Origin: Flavobacteriaceae bacterium
Lineage (GTDB): Bacteria > Bacteroidota > Bacteroidia > Flavobacteriales > Flavobacteriaceae
Reading direction: 5' to 3'
NCBI GenBank assembly: GCA_030633285.1
Contig: DAOVTC010000005.1
Span: 1-12,798, forward strand
DNA: 12,798 nucleotides
Below, piece after piece: positions 1-6,585 of this stretch. The first letter of the stretch is position 1, and each line of letters starts with the position of its first letter. The notes under the pieces were generated by a model. The model was not told where the DNA came from. It saw only the letters and a program-made list of their open reading frames with translations, and made no database searches. The position numbers were made by a program, and so were the translations under genes.

Positions 1-180
1 GGAAAACCAATAATGATATGGATATCCATAATCTTCAAAATGTTGTAATTCAAGCTGTTCTTTATGAGCTTTGGTTTCTTGAATACAAATAATATCAGGA
101 TTTGCAGCTTTCAACCAATCTAAAAAACCTTTTTTTATTGCTGCACGTATACCGTTTACATTGTATGATATAATTTTCAT
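1..180 (-). CDS. xth: Exodeoxyribonuclease III, N-terminal part (cut by window edge)
   Basis: Only the first 60 codons are present; the gene continues past the left edge. The visible protein begins MKIISYNVNGIRAA, the classic first strand of the exonuclease III/AP-endonuclease fold with the conserved Asn7, and it carries DIICIQETKA with Glu35, the position that binds the catalytic metal in this family. The family removes nucleotides from 3' ends of duplex DNA and cuts at abasic sites in base excision repair. The ATG at 178-180 is the natural start because it gives the canonical N-terminus. The gene lies 43 bases downstream of the AMP-forming ligase gene on the same strand, so it could be read from the same transcript or from its own promoter in that gap. 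Family assignment is secure; the rest of the gene cannot be judged. Confidence 0.93.
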   Translation of the reverse strand, partial: MKIISYNVNGIRAAIKKGFLDWLKAANPDIICIQETKAHKEQLELQHFEDYGYPYHYWFS

Positions 181-192
181 TATTTTTTGTTT

Positions 193-207
193 ATTTGTAT
201 TACAAAT
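193..207. promoter_or_regulatory. Short palindrome upstream of xth
   Basis: A 7-base inverted repeat around one central base (ATTTGTA t TACAAAT) lies 12 bases before the xth start codon, in the 43-base gap after the ligase gene. It has the size and symmetry of a dimeric regulator site. In DNA this rich in A and T such palindromes also arise by chance, so an operator role is only a possibility. Confidence 0.2.
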
Positions 208-223
208 TATTAATTGATACTAC

Positions 224-2044
224 TTACTTCTCACTATATTGTTTACGTAAATCTTTTCTCATAACTTTACCTGAAGCGGTTCGAGGTAATTTATCAATAA
301 GTATCAATTCAGATACTTTGAATAATGGGTTTAATTTTTTTCTTATGATTTGTTTGGCTTTTAAAAGCCTTTCGTTTATGTTAAAATTATCATTATTCTT
401 TACATAGTATATTACTAAAATACTTGGTCCACCACCTTTAGGAGAAACGGCAATTGCAGCAGATTCTTTTATAAATTCAAGCTGATTAATAAGTTCTTCA
501 ATTTGAATAGAGCTCACCTTAACTCCTCCTAAATTCATTGCATCATCAATCCTTCCCTGCGCTCTGTAATAACCATTTTGTAATAGTTCTAATTCATCTC
601 CATGTTTACGTAAAGTTTTTCCATTAAATTTTGGAGTACCTTTATAATAAACATCATGATGATTTCTGTTTAATAATGTATTTGATAACCCCATTATTGG
701 AGGGATTAAAAACATTTCACCTTTATTACTTAATTCATGATTTTCATTTAATAAAATGAATTCACCTCCTAGAGCTTGTGTTGAAAATGTACTTGCAATA
801 TTTGGCTGTACCATTGTACTGGTTACGTAACCTCCGCCAATTTCAGTTCCACCACAATATTCAATAACAGGCTTATTATTGGCTAATTGCATTAAATACT
901 CCATTTCTTTAGGATTAGAAATTTCACCAGTTGAACTAAAACATTTTATGGCACTCCAATCTAGTTGTTCATTGCATCTCGTTATTTTCCATTGTTTAAC
1001 TATACTTGGAACTACTCCTAGCATGGTAACTTTAGTGTCTTTAACAAATTTTCCAAATTCTTCCCCCATAGGAGCTCCGTAATACAATGCTATAGTAGCA
1101 TTGTTAATTAATGCAGCAAAAACCAACCAAGGTCCCATCATCCAACCTAAATTAGTTGGCCAGCAGACAACATCATTTTTTTGAATATTGTGATGATAAT
1201 AACCATCAGATGCACTTTTTATTGGGGTGGTATGTGTCCAAGGAATTGCTTTTGGTTCACCAGTTGTTCCAGATGAAAACAATACTGTAATTGTATCATC
1301 AGGATCTTGAACAACACTATTAAAATGATCATTATCTCCAATGAAATCATCAAAATAAATATCATTTTTTCGTAAAGAAATATTCTTACTACCAACTTTT
1401 ATCACTACAACTTTTAAAGGGTTAGCTTCAACAATTTTTTGATATAGAGGTAAAATTTTATCAGCACGTTCTAAAACATCTTGTGTGAAAATTACTTTTG
1501 GCTTTGTTATTTTTAGTCTAACTGCAATTTCTTTTGGTGCAAAACTATCAGCTATTGTAACTACAGGATTTCCCGCTTTAATTCCTGCAAGGTAAATTGC
1601 TACAGCTTCCAAAGACATTGGCATGTCAATAGCAATAAAATCACCTTGTTGGATATCTATACTTCTTAGGCTATTGGCTATTTGATTTACAAGTTTTCTT
1701 AAGCTTTTTTGTGTAATTTTTTGAATCTCTTTATTTTCTTTTTGGAAAATTAAAGAGATTGCTTCGTCATCATTTTGAAAGCAAGAATCAACAATATTAA
1801 GTTTGGCATTTTTTAACCATTGTGCTTGTTCTACACCCTTAGAAACATCTACAATAGAAGTAAATTTTTTTTGAAGATTAATGTTTAGATTTTCAACTGT
1901 TTGTGACCAAAATTCAGATTTTTCTTTCACTGACCATTTCCAAAATTCATCATAATTACTAAAACCATTTTTAAGCATTATTTTATGAATATTGCTATTC
2001 GATATAATTTTATTGCTTGGTTTCCATGAAGTTTTTAAAGTCAT
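224..2044 (-). CDS. AMP-forming acyl-CoA synthetase-like ligase (plant AAE17/18-like)
   Basis: This 606-residue protein is a complete adenylate-forming enzyme of the ANL superfamily, which activates a carboxylic acid with ATP and transfers it to CoA. An acetyl-CoA-synthetase-type N-terminal segment (about residues 25-90, with YDEFWKWSV) precedes the core. The P-loop SSGTTGEPKA is at 257-266, YCGGTE at 396-401, HGD at 481-483, GRIDDAMNLGG at 497-507, and the catalytic lysine of the C-terminal domain is Lys593 in PRTASGK. From memory, stretches such as IAIDMPM, WPTNLGWMMGPWLV and VTMLGVVPSIV closely match plant peroxisomal acyl-activating enzymes 17/18 rather than typical acetyl- or acetoacetyl-CoA synthetases. 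The substrate is unknown; a short or medium carboxylic acid is a guess. The start codon lies one base after the stop of the penicillin-binding protein gene, so expression is probably coupled to it. Confidence 0.88.
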   Translation of the reverse strand: MTLKTSWKPSNKIISNSNIHKIMLKNGFSNYDEFWKWSVKEKSEFWSQTVENLNINLQKKFTSIVDVSKGVEQAQWLKNAKLNIVDSCFQNDDEAISLIFQKENKEIQKITQKSLRKLVNQIANSLRSIDIQQGDFIAIDMPMSLEAVAIYLAGIKAGNPVVTIADSFAPKEIAVRLKITKPKVIFTQDVLERADKILPLYQKIVEANPLKVVVIKVGSKNISLRKNDIYFDDFIGDNDHFNSVVQDPDDTITVLFSSGTTGEPKAIPWTHTTPIKSASDGYYHHNIQKNDVVCWPTNLGWMMGPWLVFAALINNATIALYYGAPMGEEFGKFVKDTKVTMLGVVPSIVKQWKITRCNEQLDWSAIKCFSSTGEISNPKEMEYLMQLANNKPVIEYCGGTEIGGGYVTSTMVQPNIASTFSTQALGGEFILLNENHELSNKGEMFLIPPIMGLSNTLLNRNHHDVYYKGTPKFNGKTLRKHGDELELLQNGYYRAQGRIDDAMNLGGVKVSSIQIEELINQLEFIKESAAIAVSPKGGGPSILVIYYVKNNDNFNINERLLKAKQIIRKKLNPLFKVSELILIDKLPRTASGKVMRKDLRKQYSEK

Positions 2045-2045
2045 A

Positions 2046-4346
2046 TTAAAAATCTATTTCATCGCTTGGTTTAGGAGTTTTTTTATCTTTGTTTTTTGGA
2101 TCTTTTTCTTCATTATCACAATCAATTTTAATTGTTAAATTTTCAGGCTTTTCAAACTCATCTAAACTAATGTCTAAATCTTCATCAGCATAGCACTTTT
2201 GCATATATAAAGCCCAAACAGGTAAAGCCATTGAGGCACCTTGACCTCTGGCCAAATCAACAAAATGAACTGAACGATCTTCTGCACCTACCCAAACGCC
2301 AGTTGATAAATTAGGAACCATACCAATAAACCAGCCATCAGATTGATTTTGGGTAGTACCGGTTTTTCCGGCAATAGGATTTTTAAATTTATATGGATAG
2401 CCTGTAACAACACTATCGGGGTATTTACCTCCCGAAGTACGTAAACGAATACCAGAACCTGATTTTGTTACACCTTCCATTAAATTAATAATAGTATAAG
2501 CAATATCTTCACTTAATACCTCTTTTGTTTTTGGAGTAAATTCTTCTAAAATTGTACCATTTTTATCTTCAATACGCAAGATCATCATTGGTTTTACAAA
2601 CATACCTTTATTTGCAAAAGTATTAAGTGCACCTATCATTTCATAAAGACTTAAATCTATAGTTCCTAACGCTATTGAAGGTACGGGAATTATCTCTGTA
2701 TCAATACCAAGATTATTAGCTAAACGCACTACATTTTCAGGAGTAGTTTGGTCAATTAAATTTGCGGAAATAACATTTATCGAATTTGCTAAAGCATTTT
2801 TCAAAGTTCTCATTCCTCCATATGCTTTTTCTCCTCCTGAATTTCTAGGAGTCCAATCTTCTTGTAATCCATATTTTCCTTTTGGAATTGTATATGGTGT
2901 GTTTGGATATTCATCACAAGGAGATAATTGCAATTGATTTATAGCTGTTGCATAGAGAAAAGGTTTGAAAGTTGAACCTACTTGACGTTTTCCTTGCTTA
3001 ACGTGATCGTATTGAAAATGTTTGTAATTTATACCTCCAACCCAAGCTTTTACATGTCCGGTTTGTGGATTGGTTGATAAGAGACCTGATTGTAATATAT
3101 GTTTATAATACCTGATAGAATCATAAGGAGTCAAAATAGTATCTATTTCACCTTTCCAGGAAAAGATTCTCATTTCAGTTTCTACTTGGAAAGATTTTAA
3201 TATTTCTTTTTCAGATTTACCTGCTTTTTTCATTTTACGCCAACGATCTGACCGTTTCATGGCTAAACGCATTGTGTTTTTGATTTGTTTGGCATCTAAA
3301 TCATAAAAAGGAGCAGTTTTATTTCTTTTTTGTTGCTTTAGAAAGACTTTTTGTAAATTACTTATATGCTCACTAACAGCTTCTTCAGCATATTTTTGTA
3401 AACGGGAATCAATAGTAACATAAATTTTTAAACCATCACGATAAATATTATAACTCTCACCATTCGGTTTTGGATTATTTTTCATCCATTTTCTCATAAA
3501 CTCTCTAACATATTCTCTAAAATATGTAGCAGTTCCATCACTATGACCTTCTAAATTAATATCTAATTTTAGGTCTAACTTTTGTAAGGAATCTTTTTCT
3601 TTTTCTGAAATAAACTCATTTCTGGTCATTTGTTTAAAAACTACATTACGGCGTTCTTGTACCATTTCGGGACGACGCATGGGGTTATATAGTGATGAGT
3701 TTTTAAGCATACCTATCAACATGGCAGATTCTTCAATAGCTAAATCTATGGGTTCTTTACCAAAATGAATTCTTGAAGCTGAACGAATACCAACCGCATT
3801 ATGTCCAAAATCATATTTGTTAAGGTACATTGTAATTATTTCGTTTTTAGTGTATTGACTTTCAAGTCGGATAGAAATAACCCATTCTTTTACTTTTTGC
3901 TGTAAAGCTTTTAATTTATTTTTTGCTCTTTTTTCAAATAACAATCTTGCCAATTGTTGAGTAATTGTACTTGCACCTCCTTTTGTTCCTAAATAAGCAA
4001 AAGCCCTTGCTGTGCCTTTAAAATCAATACCAGAATGGTCATAAAATCTTTCATCTTCAGTAGCAATTAGTGCTTGAATTAAATTATCGGGTAGATCAGT
4101 AAATTTTACAGGAGTACGATTTTCTCGATAGTATTTTCCTAATGTTACTCCATCAATAGAAATTACTTCTGTAGCTAAATTATTTTCAGGATTTTCTAAT
4201 TCTTCAAAGGTTGGTAATTTACCAACCCCCCCTAAAGAGGCTAATAAAAAAACAAGAAAGATAAAGACTAATCCACCAAAAAATATTTTCCAAATCCATT
4301 TTGTGAATTTTGAAGTGGTGGTTTTTTTATTTTTTTTATTGGTCAT
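2046..4346 (-). CDS. mrcA: Class A penicillin-binding protein 1A (transglycosylase/transpeptidase)
   Basis: A 766-residue bifunctional peptidoglycan synthase. A short lysine-rich cytoplasmic tail is followed by one membrane anchor (about 17-40). The GT51 glycosyltransferase domain follows, with EDERFYDHSG (catalytic Glu97), GGASTITQQLARLLF (123-137), the KVKE motif with Glu154, and KNEIITMYLNK. It polymerises lipid II into glycan chains. The transpeptidase domain has the nucleophile in GSTFK (Ser458, Lys461), the SIN motif at 522-524 and KTGT at 661-664, which cross-link stem peptides and are the beta-lactam target. Between the two domains lies a long charged, probably helical linker (about 330-415). 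The C-terminus ends in a charged tail (about 745-766). All catalytic residues are present. The gene starts 2 bases after gldH and its stop is 1 base before the ligase start. The codons just after the start contain A8 and A7 runs. Confidence 0.96.
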   Translation of the reverse strand: MTNKKNKKTTTSKFTKWIWKIFFGGLVFIFLVFLLASLGGVGKLPTFEELENPENNLATEVISIDGVTLGKYYRENRTPVKFTDLPDNLIQALIATEDERFYDHSGIDFKGTARAFAYLGTKGGASTITQQLARLLFEKRAKNKLKALQQKVKEWVISIRLESQYTKNEIITMYLNKYDFGHNAVGIRSASRIHFGKEPIDLAIEESAMLIGMLKNSSLYNPMRRPEMVQERRNVVFKQMTRNEFISEKEKDSLQKLDLKLDINLEGHSDGTATYFREYVREFMRKWMKNNPKPNGESYNIYRDGLKIYVTIDSRLQKYAEEAVSEHISNLQKVFLKQQKRNKTAPFYDLDAKQIKNTMRLAMKRSDRWRKMKKAGKSEKEILKSFQVETEMRIFSWKGEIDTILTPYDSIRYYKHILQSGLLSTNPQTGHVKAWVGGINYKHFQYDHVKQGKRQVGSTFKPFLYATAINQLQLSPCDEYPNTPYTIPKGKYGLQEDWTPRNSGGEKAYGGMRTLKNALANSINVISANLIDQTTPENVVRLANNLGIDTEIIPVPSIALGTIDLSLYEMIGALNTFANKGMFVKPMMILRIEDKNGTILEEFTPKTKEVLSEDIAYTIINLMEGVTKSGSGIRLRTSGGKYPDSVVTGYPYKFKNPIAGKTGTTQNQSDGWFIGMVPNLSTGVWVGAEDRSVHFVDLARGQGASMALPVWALYMQKCYADEDLDISLDEFEKPENLTIKIDCDNEEKDPKNKDKKTPKPSDEIDF

Positions 4347-4348
4347 TA

Positions 4349-4858
4349 TTATTTCGCTTTTTCAATTTGCAACCCAACATCAGTTATTCCGTTAAGGTAA
4401 ATAATTCCATCTATATTACTTGTTTTTCGCATAGCGTGTTGTATGTGAATTTCATAATCTCCTTTAATAGGAAAAGTTACAAAGGTTTTATATTCTAATT
4501 TATTTTCTTTAATATCTGAGATACCTGTACCTAAAAAATTTCCTTCAGGATTAGTCATTTCATATTCTAAAGTATCTACAATATGATAATTATTAGGGAA
4601 TTTTATACCAACAATTAAATACAAATTACTAAACTCATAGTCTTTATTATTTCTAAGATTAACGTAAATATTGTTTTTTGAGATTGTATCAATTGAATTT
4701 ATATTAAATTTAATAATTGAATCTTTGTGCCATTTCGCTTGTTCAATATTTTCGTATTGATTAAACACCATATTATTGGTGCAGGAAATCATACTTAAAA
4801 TAACGATTAAAAGCAGGGTAGTATTATATAAAATGGATTTATTTTTTTTTAATTGCAT
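4349..4858 (-). CDS. gldH: Gliding motility lipoprotein GldH
   Basis: A 169-residue predicted lipoprotein. The N-terminus has lysines, a hydrophobic stretch (about 9-24) and a lipobox-like end SMIS before Cys26, which would be lipidated; TNN follows, with no sorting signal that I can read. The rest is a beta-rich domain (for example LEYEMTNPEGNFLGTGI and DYEIHIQHAMR) that I recognise as GldH, a Bacteroidota protein required for gliding of Flavobacterium johnsoniae, where gld products act in or with the type IX secretion/gliding machinery. Placement in an operon after ricT and before a class A penicillin-binding protein supports the call. Eight bases separate it from ricT and two from the next gene. 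An A9 run in codons 3-6 is a possible slippage site. Family call is confident; the biochemical role of GldH is not established. Confidence 0.9.
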   Translation of the reverse strand: MQLKKNKSILYNTTLLLIVILSMISCTNNMVFNQYENIEQAKWHKDSIIKFNINSIDTISKNNIYVNLRNNKDYEFSNLYLIVGIKFPNNYHIVDTLEYEMTNPEGNFLGTGISDIKENKLEYKTFVTFPIKGDYEIHIQHAMRKTSNIDGIIYLNGITDVGLQIEKAK

Positions 4859-4866
4859 TTAGGATA

Positions 4867-6039
4867 CTATTTGTTTTTCTTTTGATGATTAATTCTAAAA
4901 TTTCTATTTCGAGAATTTTTGCTTTTTCTTCGTTTCTTTCTGTATTTTGGTTTATCAAATCTTGTTAAGCTATCTTGCCCAACTAAGTCTGTAAAATTAG
5001 ATTCATCTGTTGTATCTAATTCTAATGCAAACTCTTCTAAACTTTGTATTTTTTTATTGCTTTTGTTCAAAGCAATTATTTGATTAGTTTGTTCAACGGT
5101 TAATTTGTGCCAGTGTACAGGGTTTTCTTTGTAAGCATACCAAAGCCAGCCATTAAAAATATCCATTTTTTGAAAAATTGCTGGTCCATTTTCAGTTTGT
5201 AAGTATAGGTCTGTTTTAGGAAAATCTTTTAATGCATCTAAATACGAATCTAATTCATAGTTTAAGCAACATTTTAACTTTCCGCATTGACCAGATAATT
5301 TTTGTGGATTTAGAGATAATTGTTGGTAACGAGCAGAAGAGGTACTTACTGATCTAAAATCAGTTAACCATGTTGAGCAACAAAGTTCTCTACCACAAGA
5401 GCCAATTCCGCCTAAGCGAGCAGCTTCTTGGCGTAAACCCACTTGTTTCATTTCAATACGAATACTAAAGGTACCGGCTAATTCTCTAATTAATTGACGA
5501 AAATCTACTCGGTCATCGGCAGTATAATAAAAAGTTGCTTTATTACCATCACCTTGAAATTCAACATCAGAAAGTTTCATTTGCAAGCCCAAACGGCTAA
5601 TTATTAATCTTGATTTTTGTTGAACTTCTGGTTCTTTTTCTCGAACTGAAATCCAATTGTCAATATCTTTTTGTGATGCTTTACGGTAAATTTGATTCAG
5701 TTCTTTGCTGTTAACAGAAACATGTTTTTTTCGCATTTGAACTTTAACCAGTTCTCCGCTAAGGGAAACAACACCAATATCATGACCAGGCGAAGTTTCA
5801 ACAGCAACAATATCTCCTATGCAAATAGGAATTTTTTTAGTGTTTTTATAAAAAGATTTTCTTCCATTTTTAAAACGGACTTCCATTATATCAAAAGGTT
5901 CTTGATTATTAGGTAAAGTCATGTTTGAAAGCCAATCAAAAACTGTTAATTTATCACAGCTTCCAGATGCGCAAGCTCCGTTATTTTTACAGCCAAGAGG
6001 CAACCCATTTATAGTAGTTGAGCAAGATTTACAGCTCAT
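4867..6039 (-). CDS. ricT: RicT/PSP1-family regulator with cysteine-rich N-terminus
   Basis: A 390-residue cytoplasmic protein of the PSP1/YaaT family. In Bacillus subtilis RicT joins RicA and RicF in an iron-sulfur complex that promotes RNase Y-dependent RNA maturation and affects biofilm formation, competence and sporulation. The core (about 50-275) holds the family cysteines: Cys215, Cys220 and Cys221 in SCGRELCC, and Cys252, Cys257 and Cys258 in QCGKLKCC. An N-terminal extension carries Cys3, Cys6, Cys17, Cys23 and Cys28, and a strongly basic tail (about 363-390, KPKYRKKRRKSK) ends the protein. I start it at the ATG at 6037-6039, giving MSCKSC. The frame stays open to a TTG at 6081, but that adds 14 residues that do not resemble the family N-terminus as I remember it. 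It is the first gene of the tight block with gldH, 8 bases downstream. Its molecular role in this phylum is unproven. Confidence 0.92.
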   Translation of the reverse strand: MSCKSCSTTINGLPLGCKNNGACASGSCDKLTVFDWLSNMTLPNNQEPFDIMEVRFKNGRKSFYKNTKKIPICIGDIVAVETSPGHDIGVVSLSGELVKVQMRKKHVSVNSKELNQIYRKASQKDIDNWISVREKEPEVQQKSRLIISRLGLQMKLSDVEFQGDGNKATFYYTADDRVDFRQLIRELAGTFSIRIEMKQVGLRQEAARLGGIGSCGRELCCSTWLTDFRSVSTSSARYQQLSLNPQKLSGQCGKLKCCLNYELDSYLDALKDFPKTDLYLQTENGPAIFQKMDIFNGWLWYAYKENPVHWHKLTVEQTNQIIALNKSNKKIQSLEEFALELDTTDESNFTDLVGQDSLTRFDKPKYRKKRRKSKNSRNRNFRINHQKKNK

Positions 6040-6152
6040 AATTTGTTTATATTTTGAATCGAGAAATGTTAAAATTCTCAATGAAAGTTCGAAAAATTTA
6101 AAGGGTAAATATACTCAATATTGCTAAATAATTTATAAAAGTATCTTAAATG

Positions 6153-6383
6153 CTACTTTAACTTTACACTTATTATTTTAGCAGGGCAAGCTTCTTTTGC
6201 TTTTGATACGTTTTCAAAGATTGACATATCAGGTGATTTTAAAGTAAAAAACCCTTTTTTATCTTTAGTATGTAATAATACTGCTTTACCATCTTTCTTT
6301 GACATTTGAAACTGATTTGGAGCCAACTCAACACAGTAATTGCAACCAATACATTTTTTTCGTTGTAAAGTGATGATAACCAT
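6153..6383 (-). CDS. Small ferredoxin with one [4Fe-4S] cluster
   Basis: A 76-residue soluble electron carrier. The cluster ligands are visible as CIGCNYC (Cys11, Cys14, Cys17) near the N-terminus and the remote Cys66 followed by Pro67 in EACPAKII near the C-terminus. This is the pattern of one low-potential [4Fe-4S] cluster; there is no second CxxCxxC motif. The middle segment (about 30-55) is a lysine-rich insertion between the halves of the fold. It ends 113 bases upstream of ricT on the same strand, and lies divergent from holB. Its redox partner cannot be told from the sequence. No other oxidoreductase lies beside it in the window. The ATG at 6381-6383 is the only sensible start. Confidence 0.92.
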   Translation of the reverse strand: MVIITLQRKKCIGCNYCVELAPNQFQMSKKDGKAVLLHTKDKKGFFTLKSPDMSIFENVSKAKEACPAKIISVKLK

Positions 6384-6391
6384 TAGTTATT

Positions 6392-6414
6392 TAGAGTAAA
6401 GTTTGAATACTCTA
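6392..6414. promoter_or_regulatory. Inverted repeat with extra half-site before the ferredoxin start
   Basis: TAGAGTA (6392-6398) and TACTCTA (6408-6414) form a perfect 7-base inverted repeat with a 9-base spacer, 8 bases upstream of the ferredoxin ATG. A further direct GAGTAAA copy lies at 6420-6426, and GTTTGA occurs at both 6401-6406 and 6416-6421. In the transcript this could fold as a weak hairpin; as DNA it could be a dimeric regulator site. Function is inferred from position only. Confidence 0.3.
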
Positions 6415-6427
6415 GGTTTGAGTAAAA

Positions 6428-6458
6428 AGAAAATATCAATTTTTTTGATTTTGAGCAA
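6428..6458 (-). promoter_or_regulatory. Candidate Bacteroidota-type promoter for the ferredoxin gene
   Basis: Read on the minus strand, a TTG (6456-6458) is followed after 20 bases by TATTTTCT (6428-6435), an imperfect match to the Bacteroidota -7 element TAnnTTTG. Spacing fits the usual range, and the implied leader would be about 35-40 bases. The -7 match is weak, so this is tentative. Confidence 0.25.
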
Positions 6459-6585
6459 AAGTACTGTTTTTTTAACTTTAACATATCTTTTTAAATTTTA
6501 ACCAAATGCTAACAATTGAAAATAATAAGAGATTAACTAAAAAACTGCTAACTTTTTATTTTCTTTGTAAAATAGAATATATTAT

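Larger units (their letters stand above)
6384..6585. promoter_or_regulatory. Divergent intergenic region between ferredoxin and holB
   Basis: These 202 bases separate two divergently read genes and so must hold promoters for both. The DNA is very A+T rich with many T and A runs. On the ferredoxin side there is a candidate promoter and a cluster of GAGTA half-sites, given as separate entries. On the holB side I see no good match to the Bacteroidota -33/-7 pattern. No small ORF or RNA gene is apparent. Confidence 0.6.

Noticed and set aside
195..407. Plus-strand 70-codon frame over the end of the ligase gene, and similar short plus-strand frames at 879-1082, 4310-4498, 5692-5916, 5921-6127 and 8704-8910
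   Set aside because: All lie wholly or mostly opposite well-supported minus-strand genes, have no recognisable motif and look like antisense shadows.
224..2044. Ligase as ordinary acetoacetyl-CoA synthetase
   Set aside because: Length is somewhat short for that family and the internal motifs fit plant AAE17/18 better; no ketone-body or polyhydroxyalkanoate genes lie nearby. Not fully excluded.
6040..6081. Extension of ricT to a TTG start at 6081, adding 14 residues
   Set aside because: The in-frame ATG at 6037-6039 gives the family-like MSCKSC start; the added residues show no family pattern, and TTG is a rarer start.
6507..6552. Two TGCTAAC copies 39 bases apart upstream of holB as an operator
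   Set aside because: Seven-base direct repeats at this spacing are expected by chance, and no promoter could be placed relative to them.
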